Below are positions 15,278 through 28,000 of a DNA stretch of 64,000 nucleotides, piece after piece. Where the stretch lies: positions 3,472,001-3,536,000 of the forward strand of contig NZ_CP054706.1 of the NCBI RefSeq assembly GCF_016495865.1, in the 5' to 3' direction. Position 1 is the first letter of the stretch; the number at the start of each line of letters is the position of its first letter. The notes below the pieces were generated by a model that was given only the letters and a program-made list of their open reading frames with translations, was not told the DNA's origin and made no database searches. The DNA is from Salicibibacter cibi. GTDB taxonomy: Bacteria; Bacillota; Bacilli; Bacillales; Marinococcaceae. The position numbers and the translations under genes were made by a program.

Positions 15278-16002
15278 GTCAACTGTCACAAGAAACAGAT
15301 GTAACAATTCGTACACTGCGGTACTACGACAAAGTTGGTTTACTAACGCCTAGTGATTATAAAGAAGGAGGTCATCGGCTATATGGCAAAGATGAACTTC
15401 TAAGACTCCAGCAAATCCAGTCTTTAAAATTCATTGGATTTTCTCTTAAAGATATTTCAGGTATGTTAGAAGATACACGGTGGATGGATCAAGACGATCT
15501 TAAGCAAACAATCAATGTAAAACGGAAAGAACTTAAGGTTCAATTAGAGGACATTCAACAAACCATTGATCAACTGGATCATATGCAAACAGTCATTGAG
15601 GACCAGTGGCATGTAGATTTAAGGGTGTTTTGCTTTATGATCAACGCCATCATCTGGGAAGAAAAACATCTGAATAAGCACGAAAATCTCCAAAAGTTTT
15701 ATCATCATTCCCGCCGTGAAAGGGCCAACCTTGACCTGAGGTACTTTAATCTGTTTACAAGAATAAAGCATTTAGTTTCGCTAAATACCAGCCCTTCTTC
15801 CACCCAAGCGCAGGCATGTGTCGAAAAACTTGAAACGCTAACTCACGAAACGATGGCCGGAGCAACAGACAAGGACATAAAGCAGATCAATGAACAAAAT
15901 TTAGTAAATGAATACAACGTTCTTCATCCGTTGACGAACGAAGAGCAGAAATTTCTTGAGTATGCAATGTATTATTATTATAGCGACACAACTAAATTTT
16001 GA
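15253..16002 (+). CDS. MerR family transcriptional regulator
   Basis: A 249-residue regulator. Residues 5-72 form the winged helix-turn-helix: LTIGQLSQETDVTIRTLRYY, then GLLTPSDYKEGGHRLYGKDE. A coiled-coil dimerisation helix follows (about 80-120). The C-terminal 130 residues form a helical effector domain I do not recognise, without the Cys pattern of metal-sensing MerR proteins. A GAAAGAGGTGCAAG site lies upstream of the ATG inside the preceding gene. No operator palindrome was identified. Downstream, 16003-16232 contains an inverted repeat around GATCGATC but no gene. Confidence 0.88.
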   Translation: MSKDKLTIGQLSQETDVTIRTLRYYDKVGLLTPSDYKEGGHRLYGKDELLRLQQIQSLKFIGFSLKDISGMLEDTRWMDQDDLKQTINVKRKELKVQLEDIQQTIDQLDHMQTVIEDQWHVDLRVFCFMINAIIWEEKHLNKHENLQKFYHHSRRERANLDLRYFNLFTRIKHLVSLNTSPSSTQAQACVEKLETLTHETMAGATDKDIKQINEQNLVNEYNVLHPLTNEEQKFLEYAMYYYYSDTTKF

Positions 16003-16232
16003 GTCATATATATTCTGTGCTTGTGGTTTTATTGGATTTGGTTCAGAGCCTATTATGTCATCACCGAAGGCTACCTGATTATCAAACAAAGGGCCATTTA
16101 AGAAAAATATTGACCTCTATGAGTTATCGGAGTTCCTAGAGATTCATTAGGCAAAAAATCGATCTGCTCAGCATGATCGATCAATCATAGATCGTTGACA
16201 CCCCCTCAACGTGTGGCACAAGAGACTGCCAC

Positions 16233-17021
16233 TCAAACCTCTTTATGAAAAAAACGAAGGGTCTTACTTACAAGCGGTGTGAGAACAGAACTATGATTTT
16301 CTTCTGGAAATTGATAGTACTCCACACGCAGTGTTTCTAATGATTTCAGTTGGCTGAACAAACATTTTGTGTTTTTAATCATCCCTTCCGGTTCTTTTTC
16401 CCCAACCGTCAGCAACAAGTTTCGAGCTGCTGACGGTCGATTCATTTTACCCTTTAATAAGTATTTATTTTTCCACCAAAGCGAAGGACTGCCAGCGATG
16501 TGGCATTGAAAGCTCGATTGTTCTTTAAGCAGAAGATTCAAAACAAACAGCCCTCCCAGGGAGTGACCGAACAACCCCTGTTTTTGCTTATCAATTGAAT
16601 AAGTATTTTCTAAAAATGGTTTTAAATCCGTTTCAATCCATTTTTGAAAATGTGGAGAACCGCCACTCTTGGGCCAAGCTTTTCCATTTTTTCGCTGCGG
16701 AAGCTCAGAATGGTTGGCTTTCACCGTATAATCCCAAAATCTCTTCTCAACGTGAAACGGCTGATCACTATCATAGCCAATGCCTACAATCATCGTCGGT
16801 TCACAGCCCAGGGGTTTTTTTATCTTTGATTGCAAGCGTACCGCTTCTACGAATGATCCAAAAACTGCATTAGCATCAAGAACGTAGAGCACTGGATAGC
16901 CATTTTTGTTTTCAGGGGGTTGTAGCGGTTCATAAACGTGAATGCGATACGTATGGATTCCAGCTTGCATATGAAACACATTGGTACCGGGAATTTGGAA
17001 TGGTTCAATCTTCATTGTCAT
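16233..17021 (-). CDS. besA: siderophore (trilactone) esterase, BesA/Fes-like
   Basis: An alpha/beta-hydrolase of the esterase-D/Fes group, about 262 residues. The nucleophile elbow is FGHSLGG near residue 150; the C-terminal PEENHSSVLTPL supplies the His. BesA of Bacillus hydrolyses ferri-bacillibactin trilactone in the cytoplasm to release iron. The neighbours, a FeuA-like lipoprotein and the dhb operon, fit this role. The start overlaps the end of the binding-protein gene by 17 bases; GTG six bases up or ATG six bases down are alternatives, with TAGG as the ribosome site. Coupled expression under Fur is expected. Confidence 0.83.
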   Translation of the reverse strand: MTMKIEPFQIPGTNVFHMQAGIHTYRIHVYEPLQPPENKNGYPVLYVLDANAVFGSFVEAVRLQSKIKKPLGCEPTMIVGIGYDSDQPFHVEKRFWDYTVKANHSELPQRKNGKAWPKSGGSPHFQKWIETDLKPFLENTYSIDKQKQGLFGHSLGGLFVLNLLLKEQSSFQCHIAGSPSLWWKNKYLLKGKMNRPSAARNLLLTVGEKEPEGMIKNTKCLFSQLKSLETLRVEYYQFPEENHSSVLTPLVSKTLRFFHKEV

Positions 17022-17961
17022 TTTCACCTAGGTTTTCATTAATGGCTTGGACAAATTCCAAACGACTCCATGCCGGTCCCCCTTCACTCATGGGAGGGAT
17101 ACTGTTGATATAGACGTCCTCATTCTCAAACGCAGAGATGTTTTGAAAGGCTGGTTCATTTTGAAAATCTTCAAGTGCATCCGCTGCCTCTGTATTTTCT
17201 TCTCCTGCAAATTGAACAAAAAGCACATCAGGATCCAGTTCAATCAACCCTTCCCGAGAAATGACCTGTTGGGCTTCAACATTCTCTACAACGTCAGGAA
17301 CATCAAATTCAAGATCCCCATATAAAACCGGATTCAAAAAGATATCCTCAGGATAAATGTTAACTTCTCCCCCTCGAATGCGCACCGCAAGTACAGTGAC
17401 ATCTTCAAAATCGCTAGCGAATGTGTCCATGGCTTTAGCAATTTCTTTCTCGTATTCTTCTATGGCTTCTTCCGCTTCTCCTTCTTTGTCGGTTAATTCA
17501 GCAAATAAGCGCAAATTGTCTTGCCAATCATCGGCTATATGGGAAACTTGAATGACCTCTGTCACTTTTTCCAACTGTTCCATCATCTTATCCGGAAACT
17601 TCGTTGTAGCCAGTAAAAGGTCAGGGTCTAGCTCCAAAATTTGTTCGACGTTTGGCTCTGTTTTTTCTCCGACTGCTTCTGCATGGGTGAGGATTTCGTC
17701 GACATGACCAGCAAACTCTCCTCCGGAAGTACTCGCTGCAAACGGTTCATACCCCAAAATGAGTGCATCTTCCAAAGCTTCCATCGATCCTGCTATTGCA
17801 ATTTTGTCGACTGGCGTATCGAGGTCATATTCTTCTCCAAGATATGTAATCGTACTTTTCACTTCCTCCCCGGTATTCTCGTCTGTTTGCGTTCCCTCTT
17901 CTGCACAAGCGTTCAAAAAGAACCCTCCTACAGCCATCGATAAAATAATTGAATGTTTCAT
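17005..17961 (-). CDS. iron-siderophore ABC transporter substrate-binding lipoprotein, FeuA-like
   Basis: A 318-residue class III (FhuD/FeuA-type) binding protein. The signal peptide ends in the lipobox LNAC with Cys19 for lipid attachment, followed by an acidic linker. The mature domain starts at ITYLGEEYDLDTPVDKIAI. It likely captures ferri-bacillibactin outside the membrane. No permease or ATPase gene (feuBC-like) is present here, so these must be encoded elsewhere. GGGGGAGGAG precedes the ATG. The promoter spacer is filled by a near-perfect Fur box. A coupled esterase gene follows. Confidence 0.88.
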   Translation of the reverse strand: MKHSIILSMAVGGFFLNACAEEGTQTDENTGEEVKSTITYLGEEYDLDTPVDKIAIAGSMEALEDALILGYEPFAASTSGGEFAGHVDEILTHAEAVGEKTEPNVEQILELDPDLLLATTKFPDKMMEQLEKVTEVIQVSHIADDWQDNLRLFAELTDKEGEAEEAIEEYEKEIAKAMDTFASDFEDVTVLAVRIRGGEVNIYPEDIFLNPVLYGDLEFDVPDVVENVEAQQVISREGLIELDPDVLFVQFAGEENTEAADALEDFQNEPAFQNISAFENEDVYINSIPPMSEGGPAWSRLEFVQAINENLGENDNED

Positions 17962-17995
17962 GCTCCTCCCCCTTCATCCTAACGTTTTATTCAGC

Positions 17996-18024
17996 ATTAT
18001 AACGATAATGATAATCATTTTCAA
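17996..18024 (-). promoter_or_regulatory. SigA promoter overlapped by a Fur box (feuA-like gene)
   Basis: On the minus strand TTGAAA, a 17-base spacer and TATAAT. The spacer holds the Fur box GATAATGATAATCATTTTC (18004-18022), one or two bases off the 19-bp consensus. Iron-loaded Fur should block this promoter. Confidence 0.88.
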
Positions 18025-18188
18025 TTAAAATAAGAAAGAATCACTCCTCTTTGATATGTTTATCATGCGTCCGCGCGTCCTTTGCAAGCGCCGGAAAGGC
18101 CTCATCGGGGGGATTCGCTTACGTGTACCCCCAGGCTAAATGAATGGAATTTATTGTCTGTTTTCGCCAGCATTTTTCAATTAAGGAC

Positions 18189-18250
18189 TTGACAGGTTTT
18201 TTTAGAGGCATTAAAATTTGATTCAATAATTGATAATGATTATCACTATC
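18189..18250 (+). promoter_or_regulatory. dhb operon promoter and Fur box
   Basis: TTGACA (18189-18194), a 17-base spacer and TAAAAT (18212-18217) form a SigA promoter. The Fur box GATAATGATTATCACTATC (18232-18250) starts about eight bases after the predicted transcription start, so Fur would act as a downstream block. A second promoter inside the AT-rich stretch is possible. Confidence 0.8.
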
Positions 18251-18295
18251 AATTAATTATTTTAGTATAAAGAAATTTTTAACCAGGAGGTTCTA

Positions 18296-19498
18296 ATGAT
18301 GACGCTGACCGACCACGTCGGTAAAAGCCGGGCTGAATGCTTACTTTCAACATACAACGAGCAGACCACTTCTTTTTTTCTTGCTTCCCCTAAGGGAACG
18401 TTACTTACCGAAGGATGTCACTCTTTTTTGCCGTGGGAAGGACATCTTCCATTGCATAAGCAGGTAGCAACGGCTTTGCGATCTGCGAGACCTTTCGTTG
18501 GTCAACGGCCGATAATCGTTGGTGCAATACCCTTTGACTTGAAAAAGACATCCCCCCATTTGTTTATACCCGAAACAACGATGTGGACAGGGAGAGGAAA
18601 TGTACCCGAAAGCGTGGAAGCTGTTGATTCCCCCTTTTGCAACGATATTAGGCCTGAACCTGATGCAGATGATTATCTGAGAAGCGTTAACCGAAGTTTG
18701 CAAAAAATTGAAGATGAAGTTGTAAACAAAGTTGTCTTGTCACGATCGCTTCATTTGACGATGAAAGAAACAGTTGATGTCAAAATGATGATTAATCGTT
18801 TGGTTTTAGAAAATAAACATGGATACACGTTTGCTTCAGATTTACCTAAACGCAATCAAAAAAAGCGGACATTGGTCGGTGCCAGTCCGGAACTTCTTCT
18901 CTCCCGATTAAGAAATAACGTGAAGGCGAATCCGTTGGCAGGATCAAGGCCTAGGGGCAAAAATTTCGATGAAGATCAAGCACAGGCGAAAGAACTGCTT
19001 CATTCCTCTAAAGATTTGCATGAACATGCGGTAGTGGTTAAAGCGGTAGAGGAGGCTCTTCGCCCCTATTGTCGTTATTTAACCGTTCCTGAGAGTCCTG
19101 CATTACTTCATACAGCGACGATGTGGCATTTATCTACGGAGGTAGAAGGAGAACTTCTAGATGAGGCGACTTCTTCGATAGAACTTGCCCAAGCGCTTCA
19201 TCCGACACCGGCAGTGTGTGGCACACCGGTCGAAGAGGCTCGTGAAACCATTCAGGATCTTGAATCGTTCCAACGCGATTATTTCACCGGAATGGTGGGA
19301 TGGTGTGACGAGAATGGAGATGGTGAATGGGTGGTCACCATCCGTTGTGCCGAAGCAGAAGATAAGAAATTACGTCTTTTCGCCGGAGCTGGGATCGTGA
19401 AAGGCTCTGATCCCGAAGAAGAATTGGCAGAAACAACAGCTAAATTTCAAACGATGCTCCGCGCATTAGGGATTCGGTACATGGAGACAGGGAAATAG
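18296..19498 (+). CDS. dhbC: isochorismate synthase DhbC
   Basis: Converts chorismate to isochorismate, the first committed step of 2,3-dihydroxybenzoate (DHB) synthesis. The 400-residue protein has the chorismate-binding core: [32 protein letters not shown] near residue 301 and [14 protein letters not shown] near the end. AGGAGG is five bases before this ATG and eight before the next, so either may be used. It is the first gene of a Fur-controlled operon. In B. subtilis dhbA precedes dhbC; here no dhbA is present, so the next-step dehydrogenase must lie elsewhere. Confidence 0.94.
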   Translation: MMTLTDHVGKSRAECLLSTYNEQTTSFFLASPKGTLLTEGCHSFLPWEGHLPLHKQVATALRSARPFVGQRPIIVGAIPFDLKKTSPHLFIPETTMWTGRGNVPESVEAVDSPFCNDIRPEPDADDYLRSVNRSLQKIEDEVVNKVVLSRSLHLTMKETVDVKMMINRLVLENKHGYTFASDLPKRNQKKRTLVGASPELLLSRLRNNVKANPLAGSRPRGKNFDEDQAQAKELLHSSKDLHEHAVVVKAVEEALRPYCRYLTVPESPALLHTATMWHLSTEVEGELLDEATSSIELAQALHPTPAVCGTPVEEARETIQDLESFQRDYFTGMVGWCDENGDGEWVVTIRCAEAEDKKLRLFAGAGIVKGSDPEEELAETTAKFQTMLRALGIRYMETGK

Positions 19499-19513
19499 AC
19501 AGGAGGAAAAGTT

Positions 19514-21124
19514 ATGGAAGAACACCCGACATGGCCGCAGGAAATGGCAGAGTATTATCGAAAAAAAGGCGTCTGGCGAGGGGAAACATTTAATGACATG
19601 TTACGTGAAAGAGCCATGATGTTTGCAGAAAAAATTGCGGTAAAGTGCGGAACTCAATCCATCAGCTATCGTCAGTTGGACACAAAGGCAAAAAAGCTGG
19701 CCAGCGGTTTTCATACAGAAGGCCTTCAAAAAGGGGACCGTGTAATCGTTCAGCTTCCAAATTCCATTGATTTCTTTATCGTCATCTTTGCGCTTTTTCG
19801 CATCGGAGCTTGGCCAATATTCGCCCTTCCATCCCATCGACGAAGTGAGCTGGTCTATTTATGCCAGCATGCAGAAGCGAAAGCGTACATCACCGCCAAT
19901 GGCCAAAACGGATTTGACTATCCGAATCTTGCAAAAGAAGTACAAGCTCAAGCTTCAAGTCTTCAACATATATGGGTGGCAGGTATAGTGGAGGCCTTTC
20001 CATCATTAGATGAAATGGAGAAAAATGCAGAAAATCAGAACTGGCCTGATATCCAGGCGAGCGACATTGCTTTTCTGCAATTATCGGGGGGCAGCACGGG
20101 CTTGCCTAAGATGATTCCACGTACGCATGATGATTATCTATACAGCATCAGAAAAAGTAATGACATTTGTAAGTTGAGGGAATACAGCGTATATTTGGCA
20201 TCTTTACCTATTGCTCACAATTATCCGCTCAGTTCCCCGGGCGTGCTGGGGACGATGTATGCAGGCGGTCGTGTTGTCTTGGCTCAAGGCAGCAGTCCCG
20301 ACGAGGCATTTACACTTATTGAACAGGAACAAGTGACGATTGCAGCGCTTGTCCCCCCACTTGCACTTGTGTGGCTGGAGGCTGCGCCTGCCCGGAATGA
20401 TGATCTCGCTAGCCTGGAAATTTTGCAGGTAGGAGGCGCTAAGTTTAGCGCGGAAGCTGCCCGCCGGGTGAGACCAGTGCTCGGCTGTCAATTACAGCAA
20501 GTCTTTGGTATGGCTGAAGGACTGGTGAATTACACACGGTTGGACGATCCGGAAGAAACGATTGTTCATACACAAGGACGGCCGATGTCCCCTTATGATG
20601 AAGTGCGTGTCGTCGATGAAGACGGCACTATCATGAAAAGGGGGGAGGTTGGAGAGTTGCAGACGAGAGGCCCATACACGATTCGCGGCTATTACAGAGC
20701 TTCAGAACATAATCATCGCACTTTTACCGATGACGGTTTTTACTGTACAGGGGACATTGTACGCCTAGCCAAGGACGGTTCCATCATTGTTGAAGGGAGA
20801 GCCAAAGACCAGATTAATCGCGGAGGGGAAAAGATTGCTGCTGAAGAAATCGAAAACCACTTGCTTGCCCATCCTGCTGTCCATGACGCGGCTGTGATCG
20901 CCATTCCCGACGAGTTTTTAGGAGAACGCTCATGTGCAGTTATTGTACCCAAAAAGGGAGCTTTGGCGAATACCCGTGAAATAAAAAGCTTTCTCCAGGC
21001 ACGAAGCATGGCGTCCTATAAAATACCGGATCGGTTTGAATATAAGGAAAGCTTCCCTCAAACCGGTGTAGGAAAAACAAATAAACAAGCGTTACGAGCG
21101 CAACTTGCTAATCAATATACATGA
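19514..21124 (+). CDS. dhbE: 2,3-dihydroxybenzoate-AMP ligase DhbE
   Basis: Adenylates DHB and loads it onto the aryl carrier domain of DhbB. The 536-residue ANL enzyme has core motifs [18 protein letters not shown] (about residues 188-205), [22 protein letters not shown] and the C-terminal lysine in [11 protein letters not shown]. It is standard length for stand-alone aryl-acid ligases such as DhbE and EntE. AGGAGG lies eight bases before the ATG, 15 bases after dhbC. It overlaps no neighbour; dhbB begins 13 bases after its stop. Confidence 0.94.
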   Translation: MEEHPTWPQEMAEYYRKKGVWRGETFNDMLRERAMMFAEKIAVKCGTQSISYRQLDTKAKKLASGFHTEGLQKGDRVIVQLPNSIDFFIVIFALFRIGAWPIFALPSHRRSELVYLCQHAEAKAYITANGQNGFDYPNLAKEVQAQASSLQHIWVAGIVEAFPSLDEMEKNAENQNWPDIQASDIAFLQLSGGSTGLPKMIPRTHDDYLYSIRKSNDICKLREYSVYLASLPIAHNYPLSSPGVLGTMYAGGRVVLAQGSSPDEAFTLIEQEQVTIAALVPPLALVWLEAAPARNDDLASLEILQVGGAKFSAEAARRVRPVLGCQLQQVFGMAEGLVNYTRLDDPEETIVHTQGRPMSPYDEVRVVDEDGTIMKRGEVGELQTRGPYTIRGYYRASEHNHRTFTDDGFYCTGDIVRLAKDGSIIVEGRAKDQINRGGEKIAAEEIENHLLAHPAVHDAAVIAIPDEFLGERSCAVIVPKKGALANTREIKSFLQARSMASYKIPDRFEYKESFPQTGVGKTNKQALRAQLANQYT

Positions 21125-21137
21125 AAGGGTGACATTA

Positions 21138-22049
21138 ATGGGGATACCTTCCATTTCAAGTTATCCGATGCCATTAGAATCTGATCTGCCTAGAAATCGT
21201 GTGAATTGGACATTTGAACCGAAACGAGCGATTCTACTCGTTCACGATATGCAAAACTATTTCCTTTCCGCTTACGATCAGCAACAACCGCCCATCCCTG
21301 CATTAGTACAAAATATCCAAACATTAAAAGCAGCGAGTCAAGGGGCGGGAATTCCCGTCGTCTACACTGCCCAACCAGGGGGCCAAAGTTCCGAAAACCG
21401 AGGACTGTTGCAAGATTTTTGGGGCAAGGGTATTCCGGATGATGCTGATCAGACATCCATTATGACGGGATTAGCCCCGGAAATTGAAGATATTCAATTA
21501 ATAAAATGGCGTTACAGCGCATTCAAAAAAACTAGACTGTATGAATATATGCAAGAAGAAGGACGCGATCAATTAATCGTCACAGGAATCTACGCGCATA
21601 TCGGCTGTCTTTTGTCGGCTTCTGAAGCGTTCATGCTTGATATCAAACCATTCTTTGTCGGGGACGCATTGGCCGACTTTTCAATGGAAGATCATGCTTT
21701 TGCCCTTCAATACGCAACAAAACGTTTCGCAATGACAATGTCTACTGACCACTTGCTCAATGAGATTGATAAAGCAAAAGATACAAAATGTGAAAACGAA
21801 AATGTGGGGATCGTCCACAAGCAAGTGGCAGACATATTGGAAGAAAATCCGGAAGATGTCAGTGAATGTGAAGATTTGTTTGAGCGGGGATTGGATTCTG
21901 TCCGGCTGATGAGCCTTGTTGAGCGATGGCGATCGTATAATGAATCGGTTACGTTTGTAAAATTGGCAGAAGAACCGACGATAAAGAACTGGAGATTGCT
22001 CGTAGAAAACCATTCTAAGTCAAGCTTGCCAAACCAAGATTATATGTAG
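21138..22049 (+). CDS. dhbB: isochorismatase / aryl carrier protein DhbB
   Basis: A two-domain protein of 303 residues. Residues 1-210 are isochorismatase, hydrolysing isochorismate to 2,3-dihydro-DHB: LLVHDMQNYFL holds the catalytic Asp, and GIYAHIGC the family cis-peptide/Cys region. Residues 230-300 are an aryl carrier protein whose Ser in RGLDSVRL, near residue 254, takes the phosphopantetheine arm from Sfp. The start ATG is preceded by AAAGGGTG; an in-frame start 33 bases upstream would overlap dhbE and lacks a site. DHB bound here is the donor for DhbF. Confidence 0.94.
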   Translation: MGIPSISSYPMPLESDLPRNRVNWTFEPKRAILLVHDMQNYFLSAYDQQQPPIPALVQNIQTLKAASQGAGIPVVYTAQPGGQSSENRGLLQDFWGKGIPDDADQTSIMTGLAPEIEDIQLIKWRYSAFKKTRLYEYMQEEGRDQLIVTGIYAHIGCLLSASEAFMLDIKPFFVGDALADFSMEDHAFALQYATKRFAMTMSTDHLLNEIDKAKDTKCENENVGIVHKQVADILEENPEDVSECEDLFERGLDSVRLMSLVERWRSYNESVTFVKLAEEPTIKNWRLLVENHSKSSLPNQDYM

Positions 22050-22060
22050 GGGGGGAAAGT

Positions 22061-25000
22061 ATGTCAACCGAGTTAGCGCTTAAAATGCCTTTAACCGATG
22101 CCCAATCGGGCATCTGGTTTGCACAACAATTGGACCCGTATAATCCTTCGTATAATACCGCGGAATATGTCGAAATAAAAGGAACGATTGACACTGCTTC
22201 TTTTGCAAGAGCCGTTTCTCAGGTCATTCAAAAGACAGAAACATTGCATAGCCGTTTTGGTGGGGAAATTGAAAAACCATGGCAAGTATTGGACCCGGTT
22301 GTTTCATATTCTTTGCCTCTTATGGATGTTTCCGAACAACCGGACCCTTATCTGGCTTGTGAAGAAAGGATGAATGCAGAGCTTTCACGTCCGGTGGACT
22401 TGTACTCTGATCGGGTTTTTGCCATGATCCTTTTTAAGCTTGCCAATGACCACTATATTTGGTTTATCAAAATTCACCATATTGCCATAGATGGGTTTGG
22501 CTTCTACTTATTTACTCAACGAGCCGCCGAACATTATACGTATGATCAGACAGGCGCTTCTATCCCGGTAGCAACGAAGGCGAGGTTTGATGAACTAATC
22601 AAAGAAAATCAAGAATATAAAGCTTCGAAAACATTTGAACGTGATCGTCAATTTTGGCTGGATCGTTTTGCCGATGATCCGGATATTGTCAGTTTTAGCA
22701 ACCGAACGGAGATGGTCAGTTCCTCTGCTTTAAAAACAAGCGGACAGCTCTCTGCTCATGATGTTGAAACGCTTAATAAAACTTTTCAAAGTTGGCATCA
22801 AGGGATCTTCGCAGCGATTTCCATCTACCTACACCGTTTAACAGGAGCGAAGGATGTTGTTCTGGGAATGCCCATAATGGGACGTCTAGGCTCTGTTGCA
22901 TTGACGATCCCGAGTACGGTTATGAATATCGTTCCCCTTCGTCTAACACTAAGTCCCAATATGACTATTCAAGACTTAAACAGGCAAATCTCTCAAGAGA
23001 TGAAACAGGTTAAAAAACATGGAAATTACCGCCATGAGCATATGCGACGTGATTTAAATCGGGTGGGTAATGAACGGCGAATCTTTGGTCCGCTTGTAAA
23101 TATTGTCCCTGTGGACGAGCCTCTTTATTTTAACCGTATTAAATCAAAACGGCACCCGCTGGCAGCTGGTCCAGTGGATGATCTAACCATCAATGTATAT
23201 GACCTTACAGGAAATGAAGGGTTGCGCTTTGATTTTGAAGGTAATCCTGCTATTTACACAAACAAAGAATTGCACACGCATCATAAACGTCTTCTCACGT
23301 TCATTCAAACCATCACCCAAGTGTCCCCGCAAACCCCCATTGCCAGCCTTGGGCTTTTAGATGAAGAAGAGAAGTCTCGTTTGCTTAATGAGTATAATCC
23401 GATGCTGACTGAGCTGGATGACGTATTTTTAACGAAAAAAATAGGAAGATTGGCAGCGACGAATCCTGAGGCAATCGCATTGAAATGTGAAGACCGTGCC
23501 CTTACTTACAAGACTTTGAATGAAGAAAGCAATCGTTGGGCTCGCTACTTCCTTTCAAAAGGCATTGGTCCGGGGGACTATGTTGCGATTGCCCTTCCGC
23601 GTGTCTCCAGCGTAGTGATCGCCATGCTAGCGACACTCAAAGCGGGGGCGGCCTACATTCCGCTTGATATTGATTATCCTGCGGAGAGACTGCGTTATAT
23701 GATAAAAGATGCTGATCCCGTTTGCATTGTGACGACTGTCACGTTTGTAACATTATTGCCGGAACAAGACGCTAATCCCATCATTATGCTGGTCGACCAT
23801 GTTAACGACCAGCCCTGGAATGATTGTTCTTCCCAACATTTAACGCCAACCGAGTTCTCTGTAGCTCCTGGGGAAGAAGACCCTGCATATGTCATTTATA
23901 CGTCAGGGTCCACAGGCAGCCCCAAAGGTGTTGTGATTCCAAGAAAAGGTTTGCATAATTTCATTGAAGATATGCGTGAACGTTTTCTATTGAATGAACG
24001 CGATGAATGGCTTGCAGTTACAACGATTGCTTTTGATATTTCTGCCTTAGAGCTTTATCTCCCACTTACCAGCGGGGCCTCGGTTCTGTTCGCTTCTAAG
24101 GAAAGTGTACAAGAACCGGGTAAACTATCTTCGCTGATGACCCGCCAAGAGGTCACCTTCATGCAGGCTACCCCTACATTGTGGCAAGTATTAATGAATC
24201 ACGCTCCGGCTAGCCTGGCGGGTCTTCATGTACTGACTGGGGGAGAAGCGCTCCCTAAGCATTTAAAGGATCAGCTACTGGCCCATGCTTGCGAAGTTAC
24301 AAATTTATATGGACCGACGGAAACAACGATTTGGTCAACAGCTAAATTGATTGACATTGAAGACGCAACGACGCCTTCAATTGGAAAGCCTATCACTAAC
24401 ACGAGCGTTTATGTACTTGATAACGGACTGACACTAGTTCCTGAAGGGACGATAGGAGAACTATATATTGCTGGAGAAGGGTTGGCGTCCGGCTACCACG
24501 GAAGACCGGCACTGACAGCGGAACGATTTATTGCTGACCCATTTGGAAAGCCTGGCTCTCGTATGTACAGAACCGGAGATTTGGCAAGATGGCTGGAAGA
24601 TGGGAGCCTGGATTACTTGGGACGTGTTGATCATCAAATTAAGTTGCGAGGTTTCCGGTTGGAACTTGGGGAAATTGAAGAAGTCTATGCCGGGCATTTT
24701 ATGGTCGAACACATCGTTGTTACCATACGTGAAGATACCTCTGGGGATCCATGGCTAGTGGCTTACATTATTCCGGCAACCGGAGATCCTATTGACAGTG
24801 AACAGGTGCGGGAATACGGTCGAAAGTATTTGCCTGATTATATGATCCCTTCGGCGTTTGTAACACTTGAGAAGTTTCCGGTCACACCAAATGGCAAAGT
24901 GGATCGAAAGGCGCTCCCCGTCCCTTCGATTTCTCATGGGAGGGAGAAAAAACTTCCGCGTACTTCACAAGAAGAGGTTCTCGCTGCTCTTTTTAAAGAG

Positions 25001-28000
25001 GTTCTTCCTGGAGTGGATGTCGGAATTGATGAAGACTTTTTTTATTTGGGAGGGCACTCCCTTCGAGCTGTACGTCTCGCAAATCGAATAAAGGATGTAT
25101 TCGGCGATGAGATTGGTATTGGAAAAATTTTTGATTTCCCTTCAGTTGAAAGACTTGCCCAGCAGTTGAACGGTTCGAAAGAGTCCTTCCAGCCGGCGCT
25201 CATTAAACAAGAACGACCCGAACGTGTGCCTCTTTCATTTGAACAGCGCCGTTTATGGTTTCTTTATCAAATGGAAGGGCCTCAACCTACGTATAACATT
25301 CCTCTCGTTACTTGGATTCGGGGCGAGCTGGATCTTGAGGCACTGGAGCAAGCACTCTTTGATGTGGTCCGTCGTCACGAAACACTGCGCACCATTTTTC
25401 TCGAAAAAGATGGAGAAGCAGAACAGCTGATCTTGCCGATTGAACAAGCGATTCCCGTTTTGTCAATCACAGAGTGCCAAGGGGAAGATATTCAAGCCTA
25501 TTTGAACGAAGCAGTGCAAACGTCTTTTAAATTGGAACAATCCCCTATGCTCAAAGCCCAAGTGTTTAAACGTGGGGCAGGCGATCACGTGTTTATGCTC
25601 CTTCTTCATCACACGATTGCTGATGGTTGGTCACTAGCGCCGTTGAACCACGATTTAAGTCTTGCTTATACGGCAAGAAAAAAGAAAACAACGTTAACAT
25701 GGCCAGAATTGCCATTGCAATATGCGGATTACGCCATCTGGCAAAAACAATGGATTCGTGAAGTGGATAACCCTGAAAGCCATTCCGGAAAACAGTTAAA
25801 CTATTGGAAAAAAGCGCTGCACGGTTTGCCCGAACAATTGGATCTCCCATTTGATGGACAGCGGCAATTCAGTGGAAATGTTTTAGGTGACACGGTGGAG
25901 TTTGCATGTTCGGACGTGACGCATAAACAGCTTCTTGATCTTTCCAAGTCCGAAGGCTGCAGCCTTTTTATGGTACTTCAATCCGGACTTGCGGCATTGT
26001 TATCTCGCTTAGGTGCAGGCGCCGATATTCCAATTGGAAGTCCAATTGCCGGACGAAATGACGATCAGCTTACCGACTTGATCGGCTATTTCGTGAACAC
26101 ACTTGTATTACGTACAAATACAGAAGGTGATCCCCCTTTTCATGAATTACTCCAGCGCGTCAAACGTTTCAATGTGAAAGCTTACAAACACCAGGACCTT
26201 CCATTTGAAGTGCTGGTCGAGCATTTGAATCCCCAGAGGATACAGGGGAAGAATCCATTGTTTCAAGTCATGCTGGCGTTCCAAAATACGCCGGAACACA
26301 GCCTGGATCTTCCGGAAGCCACTGCTGTTTCTGAAATTCGAACGGTTGGCGCTGCCAAATTCGACCTTACATTTGAGATTGAAGAAAAACGTGACAATAA
26401 AGGCCAACCATTGGGTTTGAACGGAATGATTGAGTACCGGACGGATCTTTTTGCGAAAGAAACGATTGAACAGATGGCCTTCCGTTTTATACAGTTGCTG
26501 AAGAATGCAGTCGTAGATCCCGCAACAGCCATCAGCCAATTAAACGTGCTCACACCTAATGAAAAACACTTTCTTTCACAAAAAGAGGATACTGGAGAAC
26601 ATCGCACATTTCTTCCACCTCAAATTTTTGAAGAGCAAGCGATGTCAAATCCTGAAGCGGTTGCAGTGGTCTGCGGAGAAGAGAACGTTTCGTATCGAAG
26701 CCTAAATGATCAAGTCAATCAGATTGCCCGTTTGTTTATTAGTTATGGGATAGGACCTGGACATTTCATCGCGATTGCCTTGCCACGTTCTATCAATATG
26801 ATTGTTGCCATCTTGGCTACGCAAAAAGCCGGAGCAGCGTATATTCCTTTGGATCCGTCTCACCCCAGAGCCCGCCTTGACTATATGATTGCGGATGCAC
26901 ATCCGACGTGTATTGTCATGAATTCGGAGGTGAGACTGTCTGCCCCGAATGCTCTGCTGTTCACCTTGGATGATCGTGATACAACTGCTAAAGTCCATAT
27001 GTTTGATAAGGGCAATATCGAACAATGGGAACGAACGCGCGCTTTATCCATTGAAGATGCAGCGTATGTGATTTACACATCGGGATCGACCGGAAAACCT
27101 AAAGGTGTTGTAATCCCCCATCAAAATGTATCACGTCTTTTCTCGGCTACAGAAGGGTGGTTTTCATTTACAGCGACTGATGTATGGACGCTATTTCATT
27201 CATATGCATTTGATTTTTCCGTCTGGGAGATGTGGGGCGCTTTTCTTAATGGCGGGAAGCTGATCATTATTCCACACGAAGTTTCACGAAACCCAGAAGC
27301 TTTTCTTGAGGTGCTCGTCAACGAAAAAGTTACGGTTCTCAATCAAACGCCCTCTGCTTTTTATCAATTGATGCAGGCAGAAACTGACTGGGAATATCTT
27401 CAGGAGCAGCTTTCTCTTCGCTATATCATTTTCGGCGGGGAGGCACTCGACTTTTCCCGACTCCAGTCCTGGTATGACCATTTTCCATCGGATAAGCCAC
27501 AGCTTGTTAATATGTATGGCATTACAGAAACCACCGTACATGTGACTTATCAGCCGCTCAGCCGAGCAATGGTCCACTCTTCAGGAAGTTCCATTGTTGG
27601 CAAGGAAATTCCTGATCTAAACGTTTATGTATTGGATGAACAATTGCAGCCTGTTCCTGCCGGAGTGACCGGAGAAATGTATGTAGCTGGGAAAGGCCTT
27701 GCCCAAGGATATCTCGGCAAGCCTGCATTAACAGCCGAGCGTTTTATTGCCAATCCTTTCGGCGAACCGGGGAGCCGCCTGTATCGAACGGGGGATATGG
27801 CTAGATGGAATCTGGATGGAACACTTGACTATTTGGGCCGTGCGGATCATCAAGTTAAAATCCGCGGCTTTCGAATTGAGCTGGGGGAGATCGATCACGT
27901 TATTCTTCAGCACAAAATGGTCAAGGAAGTTGCGACGGTCGTTCGAGAGGACCGACCCGGAGATCAACGAATTGTTGCTTATGTCGTATCTGCCGGTGAG